A stretch of 51,099 nt of DNA from NCBI GenBank assembly GCA_964580675.1, contig CAZOLI010000022.1:1-51099 (forward strand), in the 5' to 3' direction. A program made the translations under genes and the position numbers. Origin of the DNA: CAZOLI01 sp964580675 (GTDB lineage Bacteria; Planctomycetota; MHYJ01; CAYXQY01). Below are positions 25,019 through 34,427 of the stretch, piece by piece. A model generated the notes under the pieces. It was not told the DNA's origin and made no database searches. It worked only from the letters and a program-made list of their open reading frames with translations. Position 1 is the first letter of the stretch. Each line of letters starts with the position of its first letter.

Positions 25019-27502
25019 ATGAACACCCGAACAATCACCACATCCGTGCTGGCCGGTATTCTGGTCTGTCTGTTTTTCTCCGTACAGGGTCTCCACACAG
25101 GTGCGCAGGAAAAAGAGGCCTCCCTGCCCGACTATCTTCCCCCGGAAACCACTTTTTATGCCGAAGTCCGTGACATCCAGAAAGGATTCAAACAGATGCG
25201 GGATCGGGTAAAGAAAAAAATGTCCGAAGAAGAATGGAAAAAACTGAAAGAGAATTTCACCAGGCTCCGCGATCAGCTCAGTGGCGTTATTCAACGGCAA
25301 CTGGGGCTCGAACTTGGGAAAGGAGAAGAACTGGAACACCTGACGGGTTTCCGAATGGCGATTCTTTCCCATCACTTTGAGGTTCCCGAGGAATTAGGAG
25401 AAGAAGGAGACCTCGACCTTCCCGTTCTGTTTCAGGCATCCGCCGACCGTGTGGGCGTCTTCGAGAAGGTGCTCGAAGACAAAATGTCGAAGGTCGTAAA
25501 AAAATCCGACAGGGTAAACGGATATCAGATGTACGACATCACCGGAAACGTGCCGGTGGCGCGAGAAATTGAGAACGTGGAATCCGAACTGCACCTGCTT
25601 GTCAAAAAACGGTATCTGTATTTTTCCAACCGTAAGAGCCATCTGAAGAACATAGCGAAAGGGGCCACACGGGGACAGGAGACCGAAGAAAAGAACCTGG
25701 CCCAGAAAAAGAAGTTTCGCTCCGCACTGGAACAAACGTCCGCGGAGCGAAACATGTTCCTGTACGTAAACATGGAGCAGGTATTCCGGGATACCGCGCG
25801 TTCCCTGCCCCGTGACGGGTTACGCTGGTACCAGAAGGCCGAAGCCACGTTTGGTTTTTCAAACATCACTTCGGCCATGATCTCCGGAGGGAACGAGGCG
25901 GACTGGGGTGATTTTCGCGCCGGTCTATCGATCGAGGGAAGCGGGATCCCGCTGTACAGTGCCCTTCGTCCACCGGCCGGGACGTTTCAGCTCCCGGACA
26001 TGATTCCGGCGGAAGCCGTGTACGTTATGGGCTCCCAGATACCGGATGGAAAACAGCGGTACTCAAAAATAAAGAGCGTTGCGAAAGACCTCATCAAATT
26101 CGGACAGGACGTGTCCGGACAGGTAGGACGAAGCAAGCGACGGGGACCGGGACCCGGTGCGGGCCCCGAGAAGCCGTCCGTTGATCAACAGTGGAAGAAG
26201 TTCAAAAAATCCTTCAAAAAACAGACCGGGCTTGGCCTGAAAAAATTCGCGAAGGACCTGGGAGGTGAACTGGTTCTTTTCTCGAAAAAAGCCGGTTTCA
26301 ACGACGAAACCCAGGCCATGAAAAACACCGGTGGTTTGCTGAGACTGAAATCCGCCGACGTGGCCTCTCGACTTTATTCCACGTTCATGGACTCCCCCAC
26401 AATGAAGAAACTTAAAAAAGAAAAGGAGTCCAAAACCATTACGTACAAAGATACGGAGATTCAACTTCTCAAACCCTCCGAGAATCAAAAAACGTTTCTT
26501 TCCTTCTTCCTCCTTGACAACGTATTCGTTCTTGCCGGAAGCCAGGAAACGGCCCGACAGATCATTGACAGCAAACAGAGTGATCGGGACCTGGCTCACC
26601 AGGAATGGTTTAAAGATTGCCGGAACCGGTTCGAAAACGGGCTTTCAACCATGTACGCCATGCGTCAGAAGCCGGTGGTGCAATTTGCCATCAAGAACAT
26701 TTTGAAACAGATGAATCTGGACGAGGACCGGAAGAAAAAAATACGGAGCGGCATGGAGGACCTCAAGGATTACGGATACATGGTCGGCACCCGCATGAAC
26801 GACGAGTACCTTTACGGCCGTATCGTCGCCCGGATACAACCCACCCCTTACGGAATGGGGTTTCTGATGAGCAAGATGGTCGAGCGAATGGAGAAGGAAG
26901 CGGCCCGGGCGCAGAAAAGACGTTGTGCCCGGAACCAGAGGAACCTCGCGAGACTCATGAAACTGCACCGAAAGTTCCACGATACGTACCCGCTGAGCCT
27001 CAAGGAACTGGCCGATCGAAAAGAGGACCTCATGGAAAAAGCGGAGGAAAACGACGACGTCCGGAACTTTTACCGTGATCCGTCGTTCGTGTGTCCCGCC
27101 GATACCAGTCCCCGGACCGTCAACGGCGTACAAACAAGTTACCGATACTTTCCGCCGCCGGTTGTGGCATCGGAGACGTCCGGAGAGCAAAACCTTCAAA
27201 ACTGGATCCTCCTCACGGAGACCCATCAAATTCACAGCGTGCCGGGGCTCGACGCCGGCCATAATACACTTCGATACGCCGGGCAGCGAGCAGAATGGAT
27301 CACGTCCGACAACCTGAAGAAAACGCTGAAAAAGCAGAAACAAAACGCCTCAGGGCAGGTGGAAAGCACCCTGAAGAAAATGAAGAAAAAGAAAAAGCAG
27401 ATGCGAAACCGGTCGGCCAAGAAAGAAATAGAGAAGAAAATAAAGTACCTGAAGAACCTCCGGGAACACTTCCAGTCGGAAAACGGGGAGGACGGTGAGT
27501 AA
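25019..27502 (+). CDS. Large secreted protein with a pseudopilin-like C-terminal module
   Basis: An 827-residue protein I cannot assign to a characterised family. A signal peptide (about 1-29) is followed by a long alpha/beta region reminiscent of DUF3352-type proteins, with repeats around GFRMAILSHHF and GGELVLFSKKA. Residues about 636-770 look like the soluble part of planctomycete pseudopilins: CARNQRNLARLMKLHRKF, then TYPLSLKEL, FVCPADTSP, SYRYFPPP and a late HNTLRYAGQ. No prepilin N-terminus is present. The extreme C-terminus is a lysine-rich coiled coil. AGGAA precedes the ATG. It overlaps tmk by eight bases. Confidence 0.7.
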   Translation: MNTRTITTSVLAGILVCLFFSVQGLHTGAQEKEASLPDYLPPETTFYAEVRDIQKGFKQMRDRVKKKMSEEEWKKLKENFTRLRDQLSGVIQRQLGLELGKGEELEHLTGFRMAILSHHFEVPEELGEEGDLDLPVLFQASADRVGVFEKVLEDKMSKVVKKSDRVNGYQMYDITGNVPVAREIENVESELHLLVKKRYLYFSNRKSHLKNIAKGATRGQETEEKNLAQKKKFRSALEQTSAERNMFLYVNMEQVFRDTARSLPRDGLRWYQKAEATFGFSNITSAMISGGNEADWGDFRAGLSIEGSGIPLYSALRPPAGTFQLPDMIPAEAVYVMGSQIPDGKQRYSKIKSVAKDLIKFGQDVSGQVGRSKRRGPGPGAGPEKPSVDQQWKKFKKSFKKQTGLGLKKFAKDLGGELVLFSKKAGFNDETQAMKNTGGLLRLKSADVASRLYSTFMDSPTMKKLKKEKESKTITYKDTEIQLLKPSENQKTFLSFFLLDNVFVLAGSQETARQIIDSKQSDRDLAHQEWFKDCRNRFENGLSTMYAMRQKPVVQFAIKNILKQMNLDEDRKKKIRSGMEDLKDYGYMVGTRMNDEYLYGRIVARIQPTPYGMGFLMSKMVERMEKEAARAQKRRCARNQRNLARLMKLHRKFHDTYPLSLKELADRKEDLMEKAEENDDVRNFYRDPSFVCPADTSPRTVNGVQTSYRYFPPPVVASETSGEQNLQNWILLTETHQIHSVPGLDAGHNTLRYAGQRAEWITSDNLKKTLKKQKQNASGQVESTLKKMKKKKKQMRNRSAKKEIEKKIKYLKNLREHFQSENGEDGE

Positions 27503-28109
27503 AAGGGGCTTCTTCCTCGTCATAGACGGGCCGGACGGAGCCGGAAAAACCACCCAGGTGTCCCGTGTTGCCGGATACATTCGGGAACGGAACCACACCG
27601 TCGAGACCTACCGGGAACCCGGGGATACGAAGGTCGGTGATCAGATCCGTTCCGTGCTCCTCAATCCGGATCTGAGTGAAATGACCCCCGAAACGGAAAT
27701 GTTCCTCTACATGGCGAGCCGATCCCAGCTTGTTTCCGAACAGATTCGACCCGCCCTGAAAAAGGGGCACGTGGTCGTTCTGGATCGGTACTATTACAGC
27801 ACCGTAGCCTATCAGGGCATCGCCGGTGGCATCGGCCGGGAAAACGTTCTCCAGGCTGCGACCGTGGCCACCGGAGGCCTCGAACCGGACCTCGCCATAT
27901 TTCTTGACCTTCCCGCAAGCGAAGGCTTTAACCGCCTCGATCGAGAGCGGGATCGCATGGAAGAAAAAGACATCTCATACCACGAAAAGGTCCGGAATGG
28001 ATTCCGGAACATGGCGGAGGAGAACGAACGTATTCGACTTGTCGATGCAACGGGATCCCCGGGCGATGTGCAGGAGCAAATTCAGGAAATTGTCCGTGAA
28101 AACCTTTGA
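27495..28109 (+). CDS. tmk: Thymidylate kinase
   Basis: Phosphorylates dTMP to dTDP for DNA synthesis. The 204-residue protein has the P-loop DGPDGAGKTT (11-20), the DRYYYSTVAYQG substrate-binding motif and an arginine-rich LID (DRERDRMEEKD). It starts at a GTG inside the end of the preceding gene and overlaps holB by 14 bases. The tmk-holB pairing is common in bacteria. Confidence 0.95.
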   Translation: MSKRGFFLVIDGPDGAGKTTQVSRVAGYIRERNHTVETYREPGDTKVGDQIRSVLLNPDLSEMTPETEMFLYMASRSQLVSEQIRPALKKGHVVVLDRYYYSTVAYQGIAGGIGRENVLQAATVATGGLEPDLAIFLDLPASEGFNRLDRERDRMEEKDISYHEKVRNGFRNMAEENERIRLVDATGSPGDVQEQIQEIVRENL

Positions 28110-29163
28110 AGACATCGTCAACCACGAAGGGCCGATCTCACTCCTTCAGCGCATCACGACAAGCGGACGCCCCGTTCAGGCCCTTCTTCTGGACGGACCG
28201 GAGGGCACGGGGAAGCGGCTGACCGCGCTCGTAACAGGGGCCGGGTACCTCTGTAATCATCCCGACGCATCCGGTCCCTGCGGCCAATGTGACTCGTGCC
28301 GTCGTATTCAGGTCGGTTCTCACGGTGGATTCTGGCTCATCGACCCGAATTTATCCGTGTCCGATCGGGACGAGGAGGAGCCGGAACCGGTCGAGGGCAT
28401 ACTTCCGGGCCTGTTTGAGGACGAAACCGGTTCGGACACGATCGGCATTTCACCGGTTCGATCACTGCGGGAGGAACTGGCCCTGAAACCATCGGGGGAT
28501 CCACGTCGGGCAATCGTTCTTGCCGATTTTAACCGGGCAACGAAAGAAGCACAAAACGCCCTTCTGAAGACTCTTGAGGAGCCGCCCGAGAAAACACTCA
28601 TCATCTGCACCGCTTCCGGGTTGTCCGGTGTGGAGAACACGGTTGTGTCCCGGTGTCAGCGAATTCGGTTCCAGCCGCTCTCACCGGCCGACACCCGCAC
28701 CGTCCTCGAGCAACAAACGGACCTTCCCGACGAGGAAATTGATTTTCTGGCGGGGTTTTCGGACGGCTGTCCCGGACAGGCCCTCCAGTTTGCCGGACAG
28801 AATGTGTTTGAGGAACGGGAGTGGTTTCTGGAAAACGTCCGGAACTACGGGTCTCCCTCGGACCCCAGGTTTCGGAAATCAATACTGGACTGGCTCTCCT
28901 CGGATCGCTACACCGGAAAAAAACGACAGACCCTCCGACGATTGCTAAAAATGATTAGTTATTTTCTCCAGGATGCACTGTATCGGACCCTGAACCTCAA
29001 ACAGTCAACTCGCCTTCGATTTCCGGAGGACGACCTGGATACATTTCTTCAGGAACGTTCTCTGAATGACGTTATAGAATCGCTGGAACGGATCGAACAG
29101 CTAAACCGTGCCTCCGAACAGTACGTCAACAACAAAATCCTTGTGGAGAACCTGTCGTTTTAA
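28096..29163 (+). CDS. holB: DNA polymerase III delta-prime subunit
   Basis: Clamp-loader subunit that helps load the sliding clamp. From the GTG at 28096 it is 355 residues. The AAA+ fold shows GPEGTGK at 34-40, an intact zinc module (Cys53, Cys62, Cys65, Cys68) and the sensor motif VVSRCQRIRF. The segment AQNALLKTLEEPP is a hallmark of delta-prime/gamma proteins. The frame is open upstream to 27826, but that part is a shadow of tmk, and AGGAAAT lies before this GTG. No DnaX or other replication gene is near. Confidence 0.9.
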   Translation: MKTFEDIVNHEGPISLLQRITTSGRPVQALLLDGPEGTGKRLTALVTGAGYLCNHPDASGPCGQCDSCRRIQVGSHGGFWLIDPNLSVSDRDEEEPEPVEGILPGLFEDETGSDTIGISPVRSLREELALKPSGDPRRAIVLADFNRATKEAQNALLKTLEEPPEKTLIICTASGLSGVENTVVSRCQRIRFQPLSPADTRTVLEQQTDLPDEEIDFLAGFSDGCPGQALQFAGQNVFEEREWFLENVRNYGSPSDPRFRKSILDWLSSDRYTGKKRQTLRRLLKMISYFLQDALYRTLNLKQSTRLRFPEDDLDTFLQERSLNDVIESLERIEQLNRASEQYVNNKILVENLSF

Positions 29164-29204
29164 GCCAACAACGACGGGAACCCGCATCAACAGAACGGAT
29201 GATC

Positions 29205-29233
29205 TTGAAAGGGTTTACGGGTTTCCATAAGAT
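29205..29233 (+). promoter_or_regulatory. Sigma-70-like promoter for rpmI-rplT-pheST
   Basis: TTGAAA (29205-29210), 17-base spacer, TAAGAT (29228-29233). The start would be near 29240, a ~40-base leader before rpmI at 29281. The leader looks too short for the long L20-binding structure known upstream of infC-rpmI-rplT in Bacillus. Confidence 0.68.
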
Positions 29234-29280
29234 ATTGGTATCCGTCTGGTCAGTACAAGTTGATTTTCACCTGTACGGCA

Positions 29281-29475
29281 ATGCCCAAGCAAAAAACACA
29301 CAAAGGTGCTTCCAAACGACTCAAAGTTACCGCTAACGGAAAGCTTCTGCGAAAGCAGGGGGGAAAGGAGCACCTGAACGGAAAGAAACGAACCAAGCGG
29401 AAACGGAAACTTCGACAGTCGGTCGTTGTGGACGAGAAGCGGGCCAATAAGTGGAAGAAAATGCTGAACCTGTAG
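29281..29475 (+). CDS. rpmI: Ribosomal protein bL35
   Basis: A 64-residue, strongly basic component of the large ribosomal subunit, starting MPKQKTHKGASKRLKVTANG. The ATG at 29281 gives the standard family start; the upstream in-frame start at 29260 adds seven residues unlike the family. infC, usually directly upstream, is absent and holB takes its place. Confidence 0.95.
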   Translation: MPKQKTHKGASKRLKVTANGKLLRKQGGKEHLNGKKRTKRKRKLRQSVVVDEKRANKWKKMLNL

Positions 29476-29589
29476 GCCCCCGCCTGATCTCCATTTCGAA
29501 ACGCCCCGTGCCCGAACCGGACATACGATCGGTCCATCGGGGATGTTCTGCGCTTATATTTTGGATCGCACAATTCAACACGACTACTT

Positions 29590-29943
29590 ATGGCAAGGTC
29601 AAAATCCGTACCCGAAACTCGAGAACGACGAAAAAAGGTACTAAAAGAGGCAAAAGGTTACTGGGGGGCCCGGGGAAAACTGTTTCGCATGGCCAAACAG
29701 AGTTTGTACAAGGCACGCGAACATGCCTACCGCGACCGGAAACAGAAAAAACGGAATTTCCGAAAACTCTGGATCACCCGTATCTCCGCGGCCTGTAAGG
29801 AGCGAGGAACGAACTACAGCCAGTTTATCGGGGGGCTCAAGAAAAACGACATTGAGCTGGACCGCAAACAGCTGTCGCAGATCGCCGTTCGGGATCCCGA
29901 AGGATTTGACCGGCTTGTGGAAATCGCTACGGGCTCGGAGTAA
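29590..29943 (+). CDS. rplT: Ribosomal protein bL20
   Basis: A 117-residue basic protein of the large subunit needed early in its assembly. It has the typical R-x-R-rich helical N-terminus and the conserved FRKLWITRISAACKERG segment. It follows rpmI after 114 bases, more than usual, with no clear internal promoter. In many bacteria L20 represses its own operon; no obvious binding structure is visible here. Confidence 0.95.
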   Translation: MARSKSVPETRERRKKVLKEAKGYWGARGKLFRMAKQSLYKAREHAYRDRKQKKRNFRKLWITRISAACKERGTNYSQFIGGLKKNDIELDRKQLSQIAVRDPEGFDRLVEIATGSE

Positions 29944-30130
29944 TTCCCATTCATCCCCTCCGGGACCCCGGCGTCACGCCGCTCCTGTTCGGGTGATGAA
30001 CTCAACCTTCCCCACAGAATCACGCAGGAATCGGCCTTCATTTTGTTTCCGACGATGTCCCGGGCGCACCGGATGTTCCTTCTAAGAGTTTTTTCTCCCT
30101 AACCCGCACACGCAAATCAGGAAGACAACG

Positions 30131-31153
30131 ATGGCGTTTGTTGAGGAGATTCAAGAGCTCGAATCCGAAGCACTCTCCGCCCTGGAGGACTGTGATTCGC
30201 CGTCGGATTTTGAGGATCTTCAATCGGAGTACATAGGGCCCGACGGGAAGCTCCGGGAGTTCAGCACCCGGATCGGTGATCTGCCCGAAGAAAAGCGACC
30301 GGACGCGGGAAAAGCCCTGAACAAGGTAAAACGGCGACTCGAAGAAGCCTTCCAGAACAAGAAGGACGAACTCGGCACCCCGGAAGAAAACGAGGAACGA
30401 ATTCCCACGGACATTACGGAGCCCGGGGAACGCCCCTCGCAGGGGACCACACACCCGATTTACGATACGCTTGACGAAATTGGAGACATTTTCGGCCGCC
30501 TCGGTTTTTCGGTTATTCGGGGCCCGGAGGTTGAAAACGAATACTATAACTTCGAGGCCCTGAACATCCCCCTTGAACATCCCGCACGTGAGGCCTTTGA
30601 TAATTATTACCTGGAAGACGAAAAGTACCTCCTTCGAAGTCACACCTCACCGATGCAAATTCGGGTGATGGAGGAGACCTCTCCACCGGTCCGCTGTGTT
30701 GTTCCGGGGAAAGTGTACCGACCGGACGAAATAGACGCGAGCCACCACCAGATGTTTCACCAGATGGAGGGGCTTCTCGTGGATGAGGACGTAAGCATGG
30801 GAGACCTGAAAGGGATTCTCAACCTGTTCTGCACGTCGTATTTCGGGGAGGAAACCGAAACACGATTCCGCCCCTCGTACTTCCCGTTCACCGAACCAAG
30901 TGCGGAAGTGGACGTGTCCTGTTTTCAGTGCGGTGGATCGGGATGCAGCCTCTGCGGTGGTGATGGATGGCTCGAAATCCTGGGCTGCGGCATGGTTCAT
31001 CCCCATGTTCTGGAATGTGTTGATTACGACACCGAACAGTACACGGGTTTTGCTTTCGGCATGGGCATTGAACGGATTGCCATGCTCCGACAGGGCATTG
31101 ACGACATTCGCCTATTTTCCGAAAACAACCTGGATTTTCTGAAGCAATTTTAA
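30131..31153 (+). CDS. pheS: Phenylalanyl-tRNA synthetase alpha subunit
   Basis: Catalytic subunit of the alpha2beta2 enzyme that charges tRNA-Phe. The 340 residues comprise an N-terminal coiled coil (about 1-95) and a class II catalytic core. Motif 2 is seen around YRPDEIDASHHQMFHQMEG, and motif 3 as GFAFGMGIERIAMLRQGI. A four-cysteine cluster (CFQCGGSGCSLCGG) before GWLEILGCGMVHP is typical of bacterial PheS. AGGAAG precedes the ATG. pheT follows after ten bases. Confidence 0.96.
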   Translation: MAFVEEIQELESEALSALEDCDSPSDFEDLQSEYIGPDGKLREFSTRIGDLPEEKRPDAGKALNKVKRRLEEAFQNKKDELGTPEENEERIPTDITEPGERPSQGTTHPIYDTLDEIGDIFGRLGFSVIRGPEVENEYYNFEALNIPLEHPAREAFDNYYLEDEKYLLRSHTSPMQIRVMEETSPPVRCVVPGKVYRPDEIDASHHQMFHQMEGLLVDEDVSMGDLKGILNLFCTSYFGEETETRFRPSYFPFTEPSAEVDVSCFQCGGSGCSLCGGDGWLEILGCGMVHPHVLECVDYDTEQYTGFAFGMGIERIAMLRQGIDDIRLFSENNLDFLKQF

Positions 31154-31163
31154 GGCCCAACCC

Positions 31164-33197
31164 ATGCGAATTCACTACGATTGGCTTCAGGACTACTGTC
31201 CCTGCTCGTGGGAACCGGAAAAGGCGGCGGAGGAATTGACCCTTGCGGGCCTGAACGTGGAGGAAATCGAGGAATTGGAGGACGGTTCTCCCGTCTTCGA
31301 CGTGGAGGTCACCGCAAACCGATCCGACTGCAACAGTTACATCGGCGTTGCGCGCGAATTATCCGTACTATCGGACACGGAACTGAAAATGCCGGAGCCG
31401 GACAACGTCCCTGAAACGGTCTCTGAACTTGAGAACGTTACCGTGGAGGTCCGGGACGAGGATCATTCCCTGTGTCCGCGGTATACGGCAAGGATCGTTC
31501 GGGACGTAACCGTGGATGAATCCCCGGACTGGCTTATCGCCCGGCTGGAGGCGATGGGGATACAGCCGGTGAACAACATTGCCGACATCTCCAACTACGT
31601 CCTGTTCGAAACCGGACAACCCCTTCACGCGTTTGACCTGGAAACTCTCCAGGACGATACCGTTCTTGTGCGCCGGGCGGATGACGGGGAAGAAATAACG
31701 ACCATCGACGGTACCACAAGAACGCTCAGGGAGGACATGCTGGTGATTGCCGACGGCCGGGACCCGGCAGCGATTGCGGGAGTCATGGGCGGAGAACGGA
31801 CGGAAGTGACCGGATCAACCCGGGACGTGCTTATTGAGAGTGCTCTGTTTGATCCCGTCAACATTCGGCGGACGTCCCGTGCCCTCGGCCTTTCGACGGA
31901 ATCCTCCTACCGATTCGAACGAAGTCCCGATCCGGAACAGGTGCTGCACGCATCGTCCCGGGCGGCCGAATTAATGGCCGAGATTGCCGGAGGAACACCG
32001 GATACCACGGTCGTGGATCGGAAGAGCCAGAAACACCGGGAACGGGAGCAGGAAACCGTCACACTTCGCGTTCCCCGACTTCAATCGGTTACGGGTCTCG
32101 ACATCGATCGAAACACAGCCGTTAACATATTGTCCGGTCTCGGATTTGAGGCGAACGAAAAAAAGGAGGATCGCTGCCTGTTTCAGGTTCCCTCGTACCG
32201 CCCGGACGTCTCTCAGGAAGTGGACCTCATTGAGGAAGTCATACGGATTTACGGGTACAACCGGGTTTCCGACGCCCCGAACGTGGGACAAACCCTAGCC
32301 CTGCCCGATCGAGATACCCGCGTTCGCCGGAAAATTCGTCAGCTTCTGTCCGGATTTGGTTGCAACGAAGTCTGCTCGTTTCCCTTTATTGACTCGAAGG
32401 AGCAATGCATAACCTCCTACTGGACCGACGAGGAACCGGTCGGCATTCTGGACGCCTATGGAGAAGTGGACCGCTTTCTCCGGCGAAGCCTCGTTCCCTC
32501 GTTTCTGAACATCCTGAACACCAATCACGGATACGGGAAGGAAAACCTGTCTTTCTTTGAAATCGCCCGCTCATACCGGTGGCGAAAGGAGGGAGAGGTG
32601 GACGAACAGAAGTTGGTTGGTCTGCTTCGGGAGGATGGCTTCCGACGAATAAAGGGAGACGTGGAACAACTCGTCAACCGTTTGCTTCGAGCCGACGTAC
32701 GGTATGAACCAGCGGATCTCTCCGTACTGCATCCGGATGAATCGGCGGAAATCTGGATCGGTCAGATACCGGCCGGTTACGTGGGTCGAATAAAACGAAC
32801 ACTTCTTGAAGACCGCAATATTCAGGGGACCCCCTTTGTCGCCGAACTGGATTATAACGTGCTCAAACAGAGGGCTGTGTTGCGCAGGGAGTTCGAGGAA
32901 TTCTCCCGTTATCCTCCATCGGAAAAAGATCTGGCCTTTATCGTGGGAGACGGGGTCTCCTGGTCCGAACTGAAACAGACCATACAGCAGGCCGGTCCGG
33001 GAGAACTTGAGGAGGTGAACATGTTTGACGTATACCGGGGGGATGATATGCCGGAGAATCGGCGCAGTATTGCCATTCGGCTGGTCTTTCGTTCAAACGA
33101 AGGAACGCTTGAGCGGGAACAGGTGACCGGCTGGATGAAGGACATCGTGGAGGCGGTGGAAGATCAACTCAACGCCGAACTCCGGGGTGACATGTAA
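31164..33197 (+). CDS. pheT: Phenylalanyl-tRNA synthetase beta subunit lacking the N-terminal tRNA-binding domain
   Basis: The editing and tRNA-binding partner of PheS. At 677 residues it is ~120 shorter than the usual ~795. After the first 35 residues (DWLQDYCP, AGLNVEEIEEL) it passes directly to VFDVEVTANRSDCNSYIGVARELS, so the EMAP/OB-fold tRNA-bind module (about residues 40-150 in E. coli) is missing. The B3/B4 editing domain (SDCNSYIG through GMGG-like GVMGGERTEVTG), the B5 domain and the C-terminal FDX-ACB domain (YPPSEKDLAFIV) are present. I believe short forms of this kind occur in Planctomycetota, from memory. Confidence 0.93.
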   Translation: MRIHYDWLQDYCPCSWEPEKAAEELTLAGLNVEEIEELEDGSPVFDVEVTANRSDCNSYIGVARELSVLSDTELKMPEPDNVPETVSELENVTVEVRDEDHSLCPRYTARIVRDVTVDESPDWLIARLEAMGIQPVNNIADISNYVLFETGQPLHAFDLETLQDDTVLVRRADDGEEITTIDGTTRTLREDMLVIADGRDPAAIAGVMGGERTEVTGSTRDVLIESALFDPVNIRRTSRALGLSTESSYRFERSPDPEQVLHASSRAAELMAEIAGGTPDTTVVDRKSQKHREREQETVTLRVPRLQSVTGLDIDRNTAVNILSGLGFEANEKKEDRCLFQVPSYRPDVSQEVDLIEEVIRIYGYNRVSDAPNVGQTLALPDRDTRVRRKIRQLLSGFGCNEVCSFPFIDSKEQCITSYWTDEEPVGILDAYGEVDRFLRRSLVPSFLNILNTNHGYGKENLSFFEIARSYRWRKEGEVDEQKLVGLLREDGFRRIKGDVEQLVNRLLRADVRYEPADLSVLHPDESAEIWIGQIPAGYVGRIKRTLLEDRNIQGTPFVAELDYNVLKQRAVLRREFEEFSRYPPSEKDLAFIVGDGVSWSELKQTIQQAGPGELEEVNMFDVYRGDDMPENRRSIAIRLVFRSNEGTLEREQVTGWMKDIVEAVEDQLNAELRGDM

Positions 33198-33241
33198 TGC
33201 CATCCGGGGACGCCCAAATAATCGACGAGTACCCGGAACCG

Positions 33242-33259
33242 AAAAAGGAACTATTTCCT
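33242..33259 (-). terminator. Possible intrinsic terminator after the secreted-protein gene
   Basis: On the minus strand, AGGAA(ATAG)TTCCT is followed by TTTTTC, about 35 bases past the stop codon at 33294. The 5-bp stem is short, so this is tentative. Confidence 0.35.
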
Positions 33260-33293
33260 GTTCCCCCTTCCGTACTCCCCACCTCTCCAAACA

Positions 33294-34307
33294 TTACTCC
33301 TCTTCGTCGGGATATTTTTTGACGGATCGTTTCAGGTCGACGTGGAGTTTTGCTTCCCTGCTACTTACACTTCCCCCATCGCCACCTTCTCCCGATCCGC
33401 GCGCATTCCCGGAGGAGGCCGCGTTCACACGTAATTTGTACAGGGACAGGATCCCGAGAGTCCGGTGAAGATTCGTTCTGTTTTTTCGAAACCCGTCTTC
33501 CCCACCGGTGTGATCAACGCCTCCGGGATCATTCATTTCATAGGTCATGCCGAAAAACAGAAGTGGCTCCGATGCGGATTGATATCTGTGGGTGACGGCC
33601 GCATCAATTACTCCCCCTTTTGGAAGGGGTATGGATTTCACCGGCTTTTTCCAGCCATCCCCCTTTTTCTCCAGGGAAACCGGAAGGCGGGCCCAGTGAA
33701 TTGATAGAAGGTTCTGGAAATATTCCGAATCCAATACGTTGTTCTTCACAAACGCTGGTGTCTCCGACGATCCAAGTTTTTTCTTTGCTTTCTGGATTCG
33801 GTTCACCAGATTGCCCAGGGAGGTTAATTTTCCGTCGTCCGACACCTGAACCTCAAATGGTCCCGTGAGGACGGTTGAGAACACTTCCGCAAAATCCCCC
33901 CCCTTCGAGGTGCTGTACGAAAACGATTTCGGCCCCAAATTCGCATCAATACTGTACGATTGAAACGCCACCTTAAGCGTAAAGCCGTCGGCCTTCTTTT
34001 CCTCAACCATCGTCCGGGTTTGTACGCGTTCCTCCACACGCTCCGTAAAACCACCTTCATGAACGTCTCCATGGTGATCCTGCTCTCCCGGTTTTTTCAT
34101 GGAGCCGTCATCCGTTTTTACATCGTCTTTACTGTAATGGGACAGCCGATAAACCTGCTCCTCAAGAACCATCCCCTCCTTTAACTGGTGTTCCACGGTG
34201 ATGACGTCCGATGCTTCCGTTCCGCTCTGAGCAATGACCGGTGCAGAGAGAAACAGAACCGTCAAAATACTCAGACCGGCCTTATGCAATGAGTTGCGTA
34301 AGAACAT
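33294..34307 (-). CDS. Secreted protein of unknown function (DUF6263-like)
   Basis: A 337-residue exported protein. The ATG at 34307 begins a good signal peptide (MFLRNSLHKAGLSILTVLFL, cleavage likely after PVIAQ). The start at 34364 would add 19 unrelated residues. The mature part alternates beta-like stretches such as VEHQLKEGMVLEEQVYRL and GPFEVQVSDDGKLTSLGNL. This pattern resembles DUF6263-type proteins, but I am not certain. It lies 120 bases downstream of the DUF362 gene on the same strand and converges with pheT. Confidence 0.65.
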   Translation of the reverse strand: MFLRNSLHKAGLSILTVLFLSAPVIAQSGTEASDVITVEHQLKEGMVLEEQVYRLSHYSKDDVKTDDGSMKKPGEQDHHGDVHEGGFTERVEERVQTRTMVEEKKADGFTLKVAFQSYSIDANLGPKSFSYSTSKGGDFAEVFSTVLTGPFEVQVSDDGKLTSLGNLVNRIQKAKKKLGSSETPAFVKNNVLDSEYFQNLLSIHWARLPVSLEKKGDGWKKPVKSIPLPKGGVIDAAVTHRYQSASEPLLFFGMTYEMNDPGGVDHTGGEDGFRKNRTNLHRTLGILSLYKLRVNAASSGNARGSGEGGDGGSVSSREAKLHVDLKRSVKKYPDEEE

Positions 34308-34427
34308 AATTAGACCCAAAATTTCGTGGAATTTACAAATACATGAAACCCGCTCTCCCGACATGCATCGGCGGAGTCGTTCGGTGGTGCTACCCCTTCC
34401 CGAAAAGCGACCTGAACGCTGATTTTA

